From: Streptomyces parvulus
Lineage (GTDB): Bacteria > Actinomycetota > Actinomycetes > Streptomycetales > Streptomycetaceae
Length of the DNA: 64,000 bases
Assembly (NCBI RefSeq): GCF_014648855.1
Contig: NZ_BMRX01000005.1
Span: forward strand, 186,001 to 250,000
Reading direction: 5' to 3'
This document shows, one piece after another, positions 45,535 through 53,636 of this stretch. The first letter of the stretch is position 1. Each line of letters opens with the position of its first letter. The notes beneath the pieces were generated by a model. The model searched no databases and was not told the origin of the DNA. It was given only the letters and a program-made list of their open reading frames with translations. The position numbers were made by a program, and so were the translations under genes.

Positions 45535-46338
45535 TCAGCCCTTCCGGGTGCGGGAGTCGGTGACGATGTGCAGGTGGGACAGGAGCCAGGCGTTGAAGTG
45601 CTCGGGCTGCTCCTGGTTGGCCAGGTGACCGGCGTCCTTGACGATCACGTAGGCGGTCCGGTGCAGACCGCCGGCCAGGACCTGTGAGGCGTCGGGGCCG
45701 GTGATCCGGTCCTTCTCCCCGCACAGGACGAGCGTGGGCGCGGTGACTCGGGCGAGTTCGCCGCGCAGGTCGGTGGCGGCCATCGACTCGGCGGCCCGCC
45801 GGTAGCCGGGCGGCCGGACCGCGTCGGCCATGGTGTCGACGACCCGCCGCACCAGCTCGGGCGGCGCGTCCTCGGACAGCAGGCGGGGGCCCCGCCGCTC
45901 CGCGAAGGCGCGCGGGCCGAGGCGCTCCAGCTCCGGGACCCGGGCGCGCATGGCGGCGGCCTTCTCGGGGCTGGTGCCGGAGCCGGGGGTGGAGTCGGCC
46001 ACGGTGAGCGAGGCGACGAGGTCCGGGTGCCGGGTGGCGAGCCGCAGCCCGATCACGCCGCCCCAGGAGACGCCGACGACGTGCGCCTCGGTGTCCCGGG
46101 CGCGGATGACGGCGGCGGCGGTGTCGGCGTAGTCGTCGAGGGTGAGGTCGTGTTCCGGGTCGGCCGAGGCGCCGTAGCCGGGCGCGTCCCAGGCGACCAC
46201 CCGGTGGCCGACGGCGAGGGCGGCGGTCTGCGGCGCGAAGGCGGCGGACGAGGAGCCGATGCCGTGCAGGCACAGCACCAGCGGTCCTTCGCGGCCGCTC
46301 TCCACCAGGTGCAGCCCGGCGAGGTCGTGGGCGGTCAC
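45535..46338 (-). CDS. Alpha/beta hydrolase (meta-cleavage product hydrolase-like)
   Basis: A 267-aa alpha/beta hydrolase with oxyanion region LHGIGSS, nucleophile motif GVSWGG, acid Asp in CGEKDRITG and catalytic His in DAGHLANQEQP. Next to an extradiol dioxygenase such enzymes usually split C-C bonds of meta-cleavage products, but esterase or lactonase activity is possible. The GTG start overlaps the stop of the preceding gene (GTGA). Confidence 0.85.
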   Translation of the reverse strand: MTAHDLAGLHLVESGREGPLVLCLHGIGSSSAAFAPQTAALAVGHRVVAWDAPGYGASADPEHDLTLDDYADTAAAVIRARDTEAHVVGVSWGGVIGLRLATRHPDLVASLTVADSTPGSGTSPEKAAAMRARVPELERLGPRAFAERRGPRLLSEDAPPELVRRVVDTMADAVRPPGYRRAAESMAATDLRGELARVTAPTLVLCGEKDRITGPDASQVLAGGLHRTAYVIVKDAGHLANQEQPEHFNAWLLSHLHIVTDSRTRKG

Positions 46339-47135
46339 AGGATCTGCCCCCGGCGTCCGGCCAGGGCGGCGAGGGAGCGCAGCACGGCGTACGGGACGAC
46401 CTGGCTGGTGGCCGGGTTGGCCGCGTCGGGGAGGTGGCGGACCTCGAAGCGGTACGAGCCGTGCGGGCCGCTCGCCTCGATCACGTGGGACGTGTGCGCC
46501 GCCGCCGGGTCGGCGACGACGCGGACCCGTACCGCGTCGAGGTCGCCGGTCGCGAGCGCCACCGAGGCGGCCACGTTGGTGGACCTGGGGAAGCGGGCCG
46601 GCACGTCGCGCGCGGTGCCGGACATGACCTCGACGGGCGCGGTCGCGGTCCGCAGCCGGGCCAGCGTCTCCTCGTCCATCCAGGGCTGTTCGAGGGTGGC
46701 GGGCAGCTTGGTGGTGGTCAGCGTGACCTCGCCGAGCGGGCCCATGGCGCGTACGGCCTGGAGCAGGTCGAGCCCGCCGACCGCGCCGCCGGTGAAGTAG
46801 ACCCGGCCGGGTCCGGTGGCCAGGAGCCGCTTGGCCAGTTCCTCGTCGGTGAGCGCGCCGGTGGACGCGACGAGCAGATCGGTGCCGGAGGCGAGGACGG
46901 CCTCGCCCCATTCCCGTACGACGCCCTGGCCGGCGGCCTCGACGACCAGGTCGCAGGCGGCGAGGGCCTGTTCGACGGTGAGCTGGGGAGCGGGCACCGC
47001 GTCGCCGAGCGGGCGGTTGTCGACGATGCCGGCGAGTTCGGCTCCCGGCACCTCGCCCGCGGCGAGGGCGCCGCCGACGACGCGTCCGATGGCGCCCCAG
47101 CCGATGAGGGCGACCTTGCGTGGGCGGTGGTTCAT
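46335..47135 (-). CDS. L-aspartate dehydrogenase-like protein (NadX/DUF108 family)
   Basis: A 266-aa NAD(P)-dependent dehydrogenase: Rossmann loop GWGAIGRVVGG at the N-terminus and the family motif RFPRSTNVAASVALA in the second half. Characterised relatives oxidise L-aspartate to iminoaspartate for NAD synthesis. Its tight placement in a ring-cleavage operon, with 4-bp overlaps at both ends, argues for a catabolic role on an amino- or imino-acid intermediate instead; that is inference. Confidence 0.87.
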   Translation of the reverse strand: MNHRPRKVALIGWGAIGRVVGGALAAGEVPGAELAGIVDNRPLGDAVPAPQLTVEQALAACDLVVEAAGQGVVREWGEAVLASGTDLLVASTGALTDEELAKRLLATGPGRVYFTGGAVGGLDLLQAVRAMGPLGEVTLTTTKLPATLEQPWMDEETLARLRTATAPVEVMSGTARDVPARFPRSTNVAASVALATGDLDAVRVRVVADPAAAHTSHVIEASGPHGSYRFEVRHLPDAANPATSQVVPYAVLRSLAALAGRRGQIL

Positions 47136-48133
47136 GCCGCTGCTCCTTCGGCGCCGGACGGGGGGTCGGTGTGCGCGCCGGTACGGGCCTCGGTGCGGGC
47201 GCCGGTACGGGCGTCCACCGGGGGCGCGGTGACGGGGCTGCCGTCGGGCGTGCCCGCCATGTGGGCGCGGATCCGCGGGGAGGGCGGGCCCGCGGTCCCC
47301 CACAGGTCGGACAGTTCGGGGGTGCGCCGCCAGACCTTGCAGATCCAGGTGTCCTCGACGATCTGGGCGACCTCGGTGGTGTACTCGCAGACCAGGCCCG
47401 TGGGGTCGGTGAAGTACGAGAAGGTGTTGTTGCCGGGGCCGTGCCGGCCGGGGCCCCACTCGGGGGTGATGCCGTGGTGCCGGAGCCGGCCGAGGCCGCG
47501 CATGAAGTGGTCGAGGGAGGTCATCTCGTAGGCCACGTGGTTGAGCGAGACCCACGGCGCCTGGTTGAAGGCGACGCAGTGGTGGTCGCTGCCGCAGCGC
47601 AGGAACGCCATCTGGTGCTCGGACCAGTCCGAGACGCGCATGCCGAGTACGTCGCGGTAGAAGGCGACGGAGGCGTCGATGTCCGGGGTGTTGAGGACGG
47701 CGTGGGTGACGCCCACCGGCAGGGACACGTCCCGGCCGCGGGCGGTGACCGCCCAGGTGTCGGCGGAGAGTTCGACCAGCCGTCCGTCGAGGTCGTGGAA
47801 GCGCAGCCCGTAGCCGCCGCCCACCTGGTCGAGCGGGCCGGGCTCGGTGACGAGCGCGATGCCGCGGGCCCGGAGCCGGCGCGCGGCCTCGTCGATCTCC
47901 GCCGGGGTGCCGACGGCGAAGACGAGCCGGCCCAGGCCGATCGTCTCCGAGCGGGTCAGGCGCAGGGCGTGGTGCTCGTCGCCGGTGCCGCGCAGCCAGC
48001 TCGCGCTGTGCTCCGCCTCGACGACCTGGAGGCCCCACACCTCCTCGTAGAAGTCGACGGCCTCGGCGTAGTCGGGGGTGAGCAGTTCGACCGAGCGCAG
48101 GGCGCGCAGGCGGCCGACCGGTGGATGGTTCAT
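47132..48133 (-). CDS. Extradiol ring-cleavage dioxygenase (VOC/type I)
   Basis: A 333-aa two-domain vicinal oxygen chelate enzyme. Iron ligands His144 (VTHAVL), His199 (SLNHVAYE) and Glu250 (LVCEYTTE) and the acid-base residues His184 and Tyr240 are in place as in BphC-type catechol 2,3-dioxygenases. It should open a catechol-type ring between C2 and C3. A 30-residue Ala/Thr/Gly/Arg/Pro-rich C-terminal tail, with 12-bp periodic DNA, is unusual for the family. Confidence 0.9.
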   Translation of the reverse strand: MNHPPVGRLRALRSVELLTPDYAEAVDFYEEVWGLQVVEAEHSASWLRGTGDEHHALRLTRSETIGLGRLVFAVGTPAEIDEAARRLRARGIALVTEPGPLDQVGGGYGLRFHDLDGRLVELSADTWAVTARGRDVSLPVGVTHAVLNTPDIDASVAFYRDVLGMRVSDWSEHQMAFLRCGSDHHCVAFNQAPWVSLNHVAYEMTSLDHFMRGLGRLRHHGITPEWGPGRHGPGNNTFSYFTDPTGLVCEYTTEVAQIVEDTWICKVWRRTPELSDLWGTAGPPSPRIRAHMAGTPDGSPVTAPPVDARTGARTEARTGAHTDPPSGAEGAAA

Positions 48134-48156
48134 GGCGGGATCTCCCGGGGTGGGGG

Positions 48157-49644
48157 TCAGTTGGCCCAGGGCAGGGGCGTGGTGTCGGTGCCCCAGTACA
48201 GGGACTTCTGCCGCTGGTAGGCGCGGATGAGGTCGCGGCCCTTCTCGATGCCGAGCCCGGAGTCCTTCACCCCGCCGAAGGGGGTGGAGACGGAGAACTG
48301 CTTGTAGGTGTTGATCCAGACGGTGCCCGCCTCGATCCGCCGCCCGAGCCGCAGGGCGGCCCGCGCGTCCCGGGTCCAGATGCCGCAGGCGAGGCCGTAG
48401 ACGGAGTCGTTGGCCCGGGCGACCAGGTCGTCCTCGTCCTCGTAGGGCTGTGCGACGAGCACGGGGCCGAAGATCTCCTCCTGGCAGGCGCGGGCGGAGT
48501 TCGGCAGCGAGTCGATCACGGTGGGCAGGTAGTAGGCGCCCGTCGCGTACCGCTCGCCCTCCGGTGCGGCGCCGCCGCACAGCACCCGGCCGCCCTCCTC
48601 GCGGGCGCGTTCGACGGCCGCGGCGACGCCGTCGCGGTGCGCGTGGTGGACGAGCGGCGCGACCTGGGTCTCCGGGGACGTGCCCGGTCCGACGCGCAGG
48701 CCGCGGACCCGCCGGACGAGTTCGGTGACGAAGGTGTCGTAGAGCGAGGCGTGGACGAAGAGCCGCGAACCGGCGATGCAGGACTGGCCGCTGGAGGAGA
48801 AGATCCCGTACATGACGCCCGCGAGGGCCTGTTCGGCGTCGGCGTCCTCGCGCACGATCGTCGGTGACTTCCCGCCCAGTTCGAGCGAGGCGGGCACGAG
48901 CTTGTCGGCGGCCACGCGGGCGATGGCGCGTCCGGTGGCGGTGCCGCCCGTGAAGCCGATCCTGCCGACCAGCGGATGGCGGGCGATCGCGTCGCCGACG
49001 ACGCTGCCCCTGCCGGGCAGGACGGCGAGCAGCGCGGTCGGGAGCCCGGCCTCGGCGAGCGCCCGGTGGACGAGGCGCCCGAAGGCGAGGGAGACCAGCG
49101 GGGTCCATTCGGCGGGCTTGAGCAGGACGGCGTTGCCGCCGGCCAGCGCGGGCGCGGCCTTCTGCGCGTCGGAGGCGATCGGCGAGTTCCAGGGGTTGAT
49201 CGCGGCGACGACGCCGATCGGTTCGTGGGTGCTCATGGTGAGGTACGGGCCGCGCGAGGGGGTGAGCGCGTCCTCGCCGGTCTCCAGGGCGGCGGCCGTG
49301 TACCGGAAGGTGCCGGCGGCGCTCAGGGCCAGGGCGCGGGTCTCGCCGAGGGTCTTGCCCGTGTCGGCGGTCTGGAGCGCGGACAGGTCGTCGGCGTGCG
49401 CCTCGATCGCGTCGCCGATCCGGTACAGGAGGCGGGCCCGGACGTGGGGCGCCAGGTCCCGCCACTCGGGGGCGGCGGCGGCCGCGGCGGCGGCGTGCGC
49501 GGCCTCGTCCACGTCCTCGGCCGAGGCGGCGTGGACGGTGGTGAGGACGGTGCCGTCGGCGGGGTCGACGGTGTGGATCGGCGTCCCGCGTCCGCGTCGC
49601 CACTGTCCCGCGATGAGGATCTCGTCGGCTGGGATGCGCGGCAT
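48157..49644 (-). CDS. Aldehyde dehydrogenase
   Basis: A 495-aa NAD(P)-dependent ALDH. Catalytic Asn153 (NPWN), Glu255 (LELGGKSP) and Cys289 (SGQSCIAGSR) are present. In this operon it probably oxidises a semialdehyde from ring cleavage, as 2-hydroxymuconic semialdehyde dehydrogenases do; betaine-aldehyde-type activity is the main alternative. It is the first gene of the leftward operon with CCGGAGG before the ATG, and divergent from an MFS transporter. Confidence 0.9.
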   Translation of the reverse strand: MPRIPADEILIAGQWRRGRGTPIHTVDPADGTVLTTVHAASAEDVDEAAHAAAAAAAAPEWRDLAPHVRARLLYRIGDAIEAHADDLSALQTADTGKTLGETRALALSAAGTFRYTAAALETGEDALTPSRGPYLTMSTHEPIGVVAAINPWNSPIASDAQKAAPALAGGNAVLLKPAEWTPLVSLAFGRLVHRALAEAGLPTALLAVLPGRGSVVGDAIARHPLVGRIGFTGGTATGRAIARVAADKLVPASLELGGKSPTIVREDADAEQALAGVMYGIFSSSGQSCIAGSRLFVHASLYDTFVTELVRRVRGLRVGPGTSPETQVAPLVHHAHRDGVAAAVERAREEGGRVLCGGAAPEGERYATGAYYLPTVIDSLPNSARACQEEIFGPVLVAQPYEDEDDLVARANDSVYGLACGIWTRDARAALRLGRRIEAGTVWINTYKQFSVSTPFGGVKDSGLGIEKGRDLIRAYQRQKSLYWGTDTTPLPWAN

Positions 49645-49939
49645 GGAGGGCCTCCGGAAGGGATGCGTCTAAGTGCTCGAAATCTAAGGCCTTAAATAAT
49701 TTCCCCGCAAGGGACCGGCCTCGGGAATTTTTGACGACGTCAGGAGTAAGGCTTGCCTAACCTCGGCGGGCTACCGGTAGAACTTAAGCGCTGAGACATT
49801 CAGCGCCTACACAAGTAGGGCGCCGCGCCTCTCCAGCTCACCGCCGCCGGCACGCGGTAGCTCCGCCGTGCCGTACGGCCCGAACCGTCCCGTGCGGACC
49901 CCTCGCACTCCCCGCCGCCCGGGATCCGGAGACCACACC
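49645..49939. promoter_or_regulatory. Divergent control region of the catabolic operon and the MFS gene
   Basis: 295 bp holding the promoters for both directions. It contains an AT-rich stretch near 49690 (unusual for this genome), a 13/19 iron-box-like sequence at 49747-49765 and two overlapping dyads at 49788-49823. Confidence 0.65.
49788..49806. promoter_or_regulatory. Perfect 7-5-7 inverted repeat (candidate operator)
   Basis: GCGCTGA-GACAT-TCAGCGC. An overlapping imperfect dyad (GCGCCTAC-ACAA-GTAGGGCGC, 49803-49823) follows. The size fits a MarR-type dimer site, and the MarR gene is at the other end of the operon. Confidence 0.5.
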
Positions 49940-51352
49940 ATGACGATCGACGCAGCTCGCGACACCCCCGGCCGGCAGGGCGATCCGGCCGGGATCGCGG
50001 CCGCCATCGGCGCCCGCTTCGAACGCCTCCCCCTGTGCCGCTGGCAGGTGATGGTCCGGCTCGTCGTCGGCGCCGTCACCTTCTTCGAGGCCTTCGACCA
50101 GCTCCTCATCGCCTACGCGCTGCCCGACCTGCGGGCCGAGTGGCACCTCGGCACGGCCCAGGTCACCGCCCTGATGACGGTCGGCTCGGTCGGCATGCTG
50201 GTCGGCGCCCTGGTGTCGGGCAGGCTCGCGGACCGGATCGGCCGGGTGAAGGTGATCGCCGGGTGCATCGCCCTGTCCGGCCTCTGCAACCTCGCCCTGA
50301 TCCTCTGCACCTCGCCCGAGCCGTTCATGGCCCTCAGGTTCGTCCAGGGCATGGCCATCGGCGGTGAGGTGCCGATCGCCGCCACCTTCATCGCGGAGAT
50401 CACCCGCGCCCACCAGCGCGGCCGGTTCGTCCTCCTGTACGAGCTGGTGTTCCCGGCCGGCCTGACCGCGGGCGCGCTCCTGGCCGCGTGGCTCGTGCCG
50501 GTGCTGGGCTGGCGCTGGGTGTTCGGCCTGGCCGCGGTCCCCGGCCTGCTGTGCCTCGTCCTCGCCCGCTGCGTACCGGAGTCGCCGCGCTGGCTGGCCG
50601 ATCACGGCCGGCACGAGGAGGCGCTGGCGACGATGGCGTCGATCGAACGGAAGGTCGAGAAGATCACCGGCGCCCCGCTGCCCGCCCCCGCCCCCGCCCC
50701 CGCGTCGCCCGTCCGGCCGGCCGCCGCGGGCAGGGGCGGCGGCCTGCGCGAACTGCTGAGCGGCAGGTACGGCAGGCGCACCCTCGTCGTCGGAGCCCTC
50801 TGGTTCACGGGCTACTTCGCGAACTACGGCATCACGTCATGGCTGCCGACCATCTACAAGGACCACTTCGAACTCAGCCTGTCCACCGCGCTGTTCTACT
50901 CGACGGTGACGAGCTGCGCGGGCCTGGCGGGCTGTCTGGTCGTCGCGCTCACCGTGGACCGGGTCGGCCGCCGCAACACGGTGATCTGGTGCACCGCGGC
51001 CGCCGCGCTGTGCCTCCTGCTCCTGGGTTTCACGGGCGGGGACTCGGCGGCGGGCATCCTGGTCTGGACGTCCCTGGCCGCGGTCTTCCTCTTCGGCTCC
51101 AACATCTGCCTCTACCTCTACACGCCGGAGCTGTTCCCCACCCGGATCCGGGCGCTGGGCTCCAGCGTGGGCGGCGCGATGAACCGCCTGGGCGTCATCC
51201 TCGGCCCGATCGTCGTCGGCGCCATCTACGCGGGCGGCGCGCTGGGCGGGGTCTTCGTGACCCTGGCGGCCGTCTCCGTCGCGGGCTCGCTGATCGCGGC
51301 GGCCTGGGCGGAGGAGACCAGCGGGCGCACGCTGGAGGACATGGCGCCGTAG
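49940..51352 (+). CDS. MFS transporter, aromatic-acid/proton symporter-like
   Basis: A 470-aa 12-TM major facilitator. The motif GRLADRIGRVKV follows TM2, PESPRWLADHGRHEEA marks the sugar/aromatic-acid porter superfamily, and a central cytoplasmic loop separates the two six-helix halves. It is divergent from the catabolic operon and most probably imports its aromatic substrate. ATG 49940 was chosen by CCGGAG and because the upstream frame is Arg/Pro-rich. Confidence 0.88.
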   Translation: MTIDAARDTPGRQGDPAGIAAAIGARFERLPLCRWQVMVRLVVGAVTFFEAFDQLLIAYALPDLRAEWHLGTAQVTALMTVGSVGMLVGALVSGRLADRIGRVKVIAGCIALSGLCNLALILCTSPEPFMALRFVQGMAIGGEVPIAATFIAEITRAHQRGRFVLLYELVFPAGLTAGALLAAWLVPVLGWRWVFGLAAVPGLLCLVLARCVPESPRWLADHGRHEEALATMASIERKVEKITGAPLPAPAPAPASPVRPAAAGRGGGLRELLSGRYGRRTLVVGALWFTGYFANYGITSWLPTIYKDHFELSLSTALFYSTVTSCAGLAGCLVVALTVDRVGRRNTVIWCTAAAALCLLLLGFTGGDSAAGILVWTSLAAVFLFGSNICLYLYTPELFPTRIRALGSSVGGAMNRLGVILGPIVVGAIYAGGALGGVFVTLAAVSVAGSLIAAAWAEETSGRTLEDMAP

Positions 51353-51391
51353 CGGCCGTGGGCCGGGGGGACATGGCGCCGCGGCGGGCGC

Positions 51392-52357
51392 TCAGCCGGA
51401 GTGCGTGCGGGCGATGCCCGCCGCGAGCCGGCGCACCAGCTCCCTGGCCTCCCGCGGGGCGACGACCTCGATGTGGTCGCTGAACTGCAGCAACTGCCGT
51501 ACCGCGGCGACCCGGTCGTACGCCACGGTGACCTCGACCCGCCCGTCCTCCCCCGGTTCGCCCGCCGACCTCAGCCGGGCGCCGAGGATCCGGCGGGCGA
51601 GGTCGAGGCTTCCGGCGTCGACGCGGGCGGTGACCACGAAGCTCCCCCCGCTCTCCAGCGCCTCCCCCAACTCGCGCGCCGTCCCGGCGAGATCGGCGCC
51701 GGGCCGCAGCCTCCGGGCGGCCTCCAGCGCGGTCCAGCGCTCCAGGCGCGACAGCGCGAACATGCGGGGCCGCCCGTCGTGGTCGGCGACCAGGTACCAG
51801 CGGCCGCCGCGCTGCGCGAGTCCGTACGGGTCGACCACGAGGTCCCGGGCGAGCGCGGCCCCGCTGCTCCGGTAGACGATCCGCAGCCGTCGCGCCGTAC
51901 GCACGTCCCGGACCAAACCCGCGACGTCGGGCAGCGGAGCGGCGTCCTCGAACCACGGCCGGTTGTCGATCGCGATCACGTCCGTCAGGGCCAGCGGCAG
52001 GTCGTCCCGGGCGGGCGGCGGGGAGCGGCGCGGGGTGAGCTTGCGCAGCGCCGAGCGGGCGGCCGCCTCGCCGCCGAGCTGGCGGGCCCGGTCGAGGTCG
52101 AGGCCGACCGCCCGCAGCAGGTCCGCCTCGCCGGTGGTCAGCTTCGCCAGGTCCACCTGGTCGCCGGGGAGCAGGCTGATCCCGCCGTACCTGCCGCGTT
52201 CGGTGAAGACGGGGATGCCCGCGTCGACCAGCGCGCGCACGTCGCGCAGCACCGTCCTCGTGGACACCCCCAGCTCCGCGGCCAGCGCGTCGGCGGTGGT
52301 CCGCGGATGTGCCCGGAGGGCGGCGAGCAGCTCGATCAGGCGCTGGGGGCGGCTCAT
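51392..52357 (-). CDS. WYL-domain transcriptional regulator
   Basis: A 321-aa regulator: DeoR-like HTH at residues about 5-55 (LAAELGVSTRTVLRDVRAL) and a WYL domain (GRWYLVADHDGRPRMFALSRLER) with a C-terminal WCX-like extension. WYL domains bind ligands or nucleic acids and control many accessory systems, including defence loci. It is divergent from the small VOC gene, its probable target. GAGGTGA supports ATG 52357. Confidence 0.88.
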   Translation of the reverse strand: MSRPQRLIELLAALRAHPRTTADALAAELGVSTRTVLRDVRALVDAGIPVFTERGRYGGISLLPGDQVDLAKLTTGEADLLRAVGLDLDRARQLGGEAAARSALRKLTPRRSPPPARDDLPLALTDVIAIDNRPWFEDAAPLPDVAGLVRDVRTARRLRIVYRSSGAALARDLVVDPYGLAQRGGRWYLVADHDGRPRMFALSRLERWTALEAARRLRPGADLAGTARELGEALESGGSFVVTARVDAGSLDLARRILGARLRSAGEPGEDGRVEVTVAYDRVAAVRQLLQFSDHIEVVAPREARELVRRLAAGIARTHSG

Positions 52358-52469
52358 GGCGAGGTCACCTCGTCCCTCCGTAGGAGAACCCGACAATCCC
52401 TGTCAGGTTCTCACGCGAGCCTGGGAGCCGGGGGCCGAGGAGCGGCCCCCCGGAAGGAGCCCGACAGCC

Positions 52470-52835
52470 ATGCCCGCACCGAACCTCTTCCTCGTCTACG
52501 TCAGCGACGTCGAGCGCGCGACCGCGTTCTACTCCGACCTCTTCGACGCCGAGCCGGTGGTCACCACCCCGCGTTACGTCCCCTTCGAGGTCGCCCCGGG
52601 CGTGCTGTTCGCCCTCTGGAGCGGCCGTGCGGACCGGCTCGCGCCGGGCACACCGCGCACCTCGGAGGTCGGCCTGATGGTCCCGGGTCCCGCGGCGGCC
52701 ATCGACGAGATCCACGCCGCGTGGGCGGCCAAGGGCGTGACGGTGGTCGAGGAGCCCCACGACGAGGTCTTCGGCCGCACCTTCGTGGCCGCGGACCCGG
52801 ACGGCAACCTGATCCGGGTGTCGCCGGTCGACTGA
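52470..52835 (+). CDS. Small VOC/glyoxalase-fold protein
   Basis: A 121-aa single-unit vicinal oxygen chelate protein (LVYVSDVERATAFYSDLF; FVAADPDGNLIRV at the end). It may be a glyoxalase, resistance or binding protein. ATG preceded by GGAAGGAG. It is transcribed away from the WYL regulator gene. Confidence 0.82.
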   Translation: MPAPNLFLVYVSDVERATAFYSDLFDAEPVVTTPRYVPFEVAPGVLFALWSGRADRLAPGTPRTSEVGLMVPGPAAAIDEIHAAWAAKGVTVVEEPHDEVFGRTFVAADPDGNLIRVSPVD

Positions 52836-52958
52836 TCGGTCCAGGCTGGTCCGGTCCGCCGCGATGAGTTCGGCCGCCCCTGCCAGTCTGTACGAGTGCC
52901 GCGGGGTCCCACGAACCCCACGGCACCCACAGCCACCACTGCCTTGGGAGCGAAGCCC

Positions 52959-53567
52959 GTGTCCGACACCACCTGCCACATGTCGATCTCGCTCGACGGC
53001 TTCGTCGCCGGCGCCGAGCAGAGCCGGGACGATCCGCTGGGCAAGCGCGGCCACGAGCTGCACGGCTGGCACATCGGCGACCCCCGCGCGACGGAGGCCG
53101 ACGCGACGGCCAACGAGTGGCTGATGCGCCCGCGCGGCGCCTACGTCATGGGCCGGAACATGTTCGGCCCGGTCCGGGGCGAGTGGGACGAGCCGTGGGA
53201 CGGCTGGTGGGGCGCCGAACCCCCGTACCACGCCCCGGTCTTCGTGCTCACCCACCACGCGCACGAACCGATCACGATGGCGGGAGGGACCACCTTCCAC
53301 TTCGTCACCGAAGGCTTCGACACCGCTTACGCGCGGGCGCTCGAAGCCGCCGACGGCCAAGGGGTCGACATCGCCGGCGGCGCTTCGACGGTGCGGCAGG
53401 CGCTCAACGCCGGCGTGATCGACGAACTCACCCTCGACATCGCGCCCGTCCTGCTCGGCAGCGGCGAGCGGCTCTTCGACGGCGTCGGCACCTTCGGCTT
53501 CGAGCCCGTCGAGGTGCTCCACTCACCGCTGACCACGCACGTCCGCTACCGCAGGCGGGGGGAATAA
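52959..53567 (+). CDS. Dihydrofolate-reductase-like (RibD C-terminal family) protein
   Basis: A 202-aa RibD_C fold protein: N-terminal MSISLDGFVAG, the central GRNMFG, and GGASTVRQALNAGVIDEL in the NADPH-binding region. Members reduce pyrimidines or are of unknown role. The GTG start follows GGGAG; the reading frame extends upstream without a better start. Confidence 0.82.
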   Translation: MSDTTCHMSISLDGFVAGAEQSRDDPLGKRGHELHGWHIGDPRATEADATANEWLMRPRGAYVMGRNMFGPVRGEWDEPWDGWWGAEPPYHAPVFVLTHHAHEPITMAGGTTFHFVTEGFDTAYARALEAADGQGVDIAGGASTVRQALNAGVIDELTLDIAPVLLGSGERLFDGVGTFGFEPVEVLHSPLTTHVRYRRRGE

Positions 53568-53636
53568 CCGGAGACCTCCTCCTGTTAAGAGGCGGAGCGA
53601 CCCGCAACGTCACGAAGCAACAGGAGGCACCCCGCC

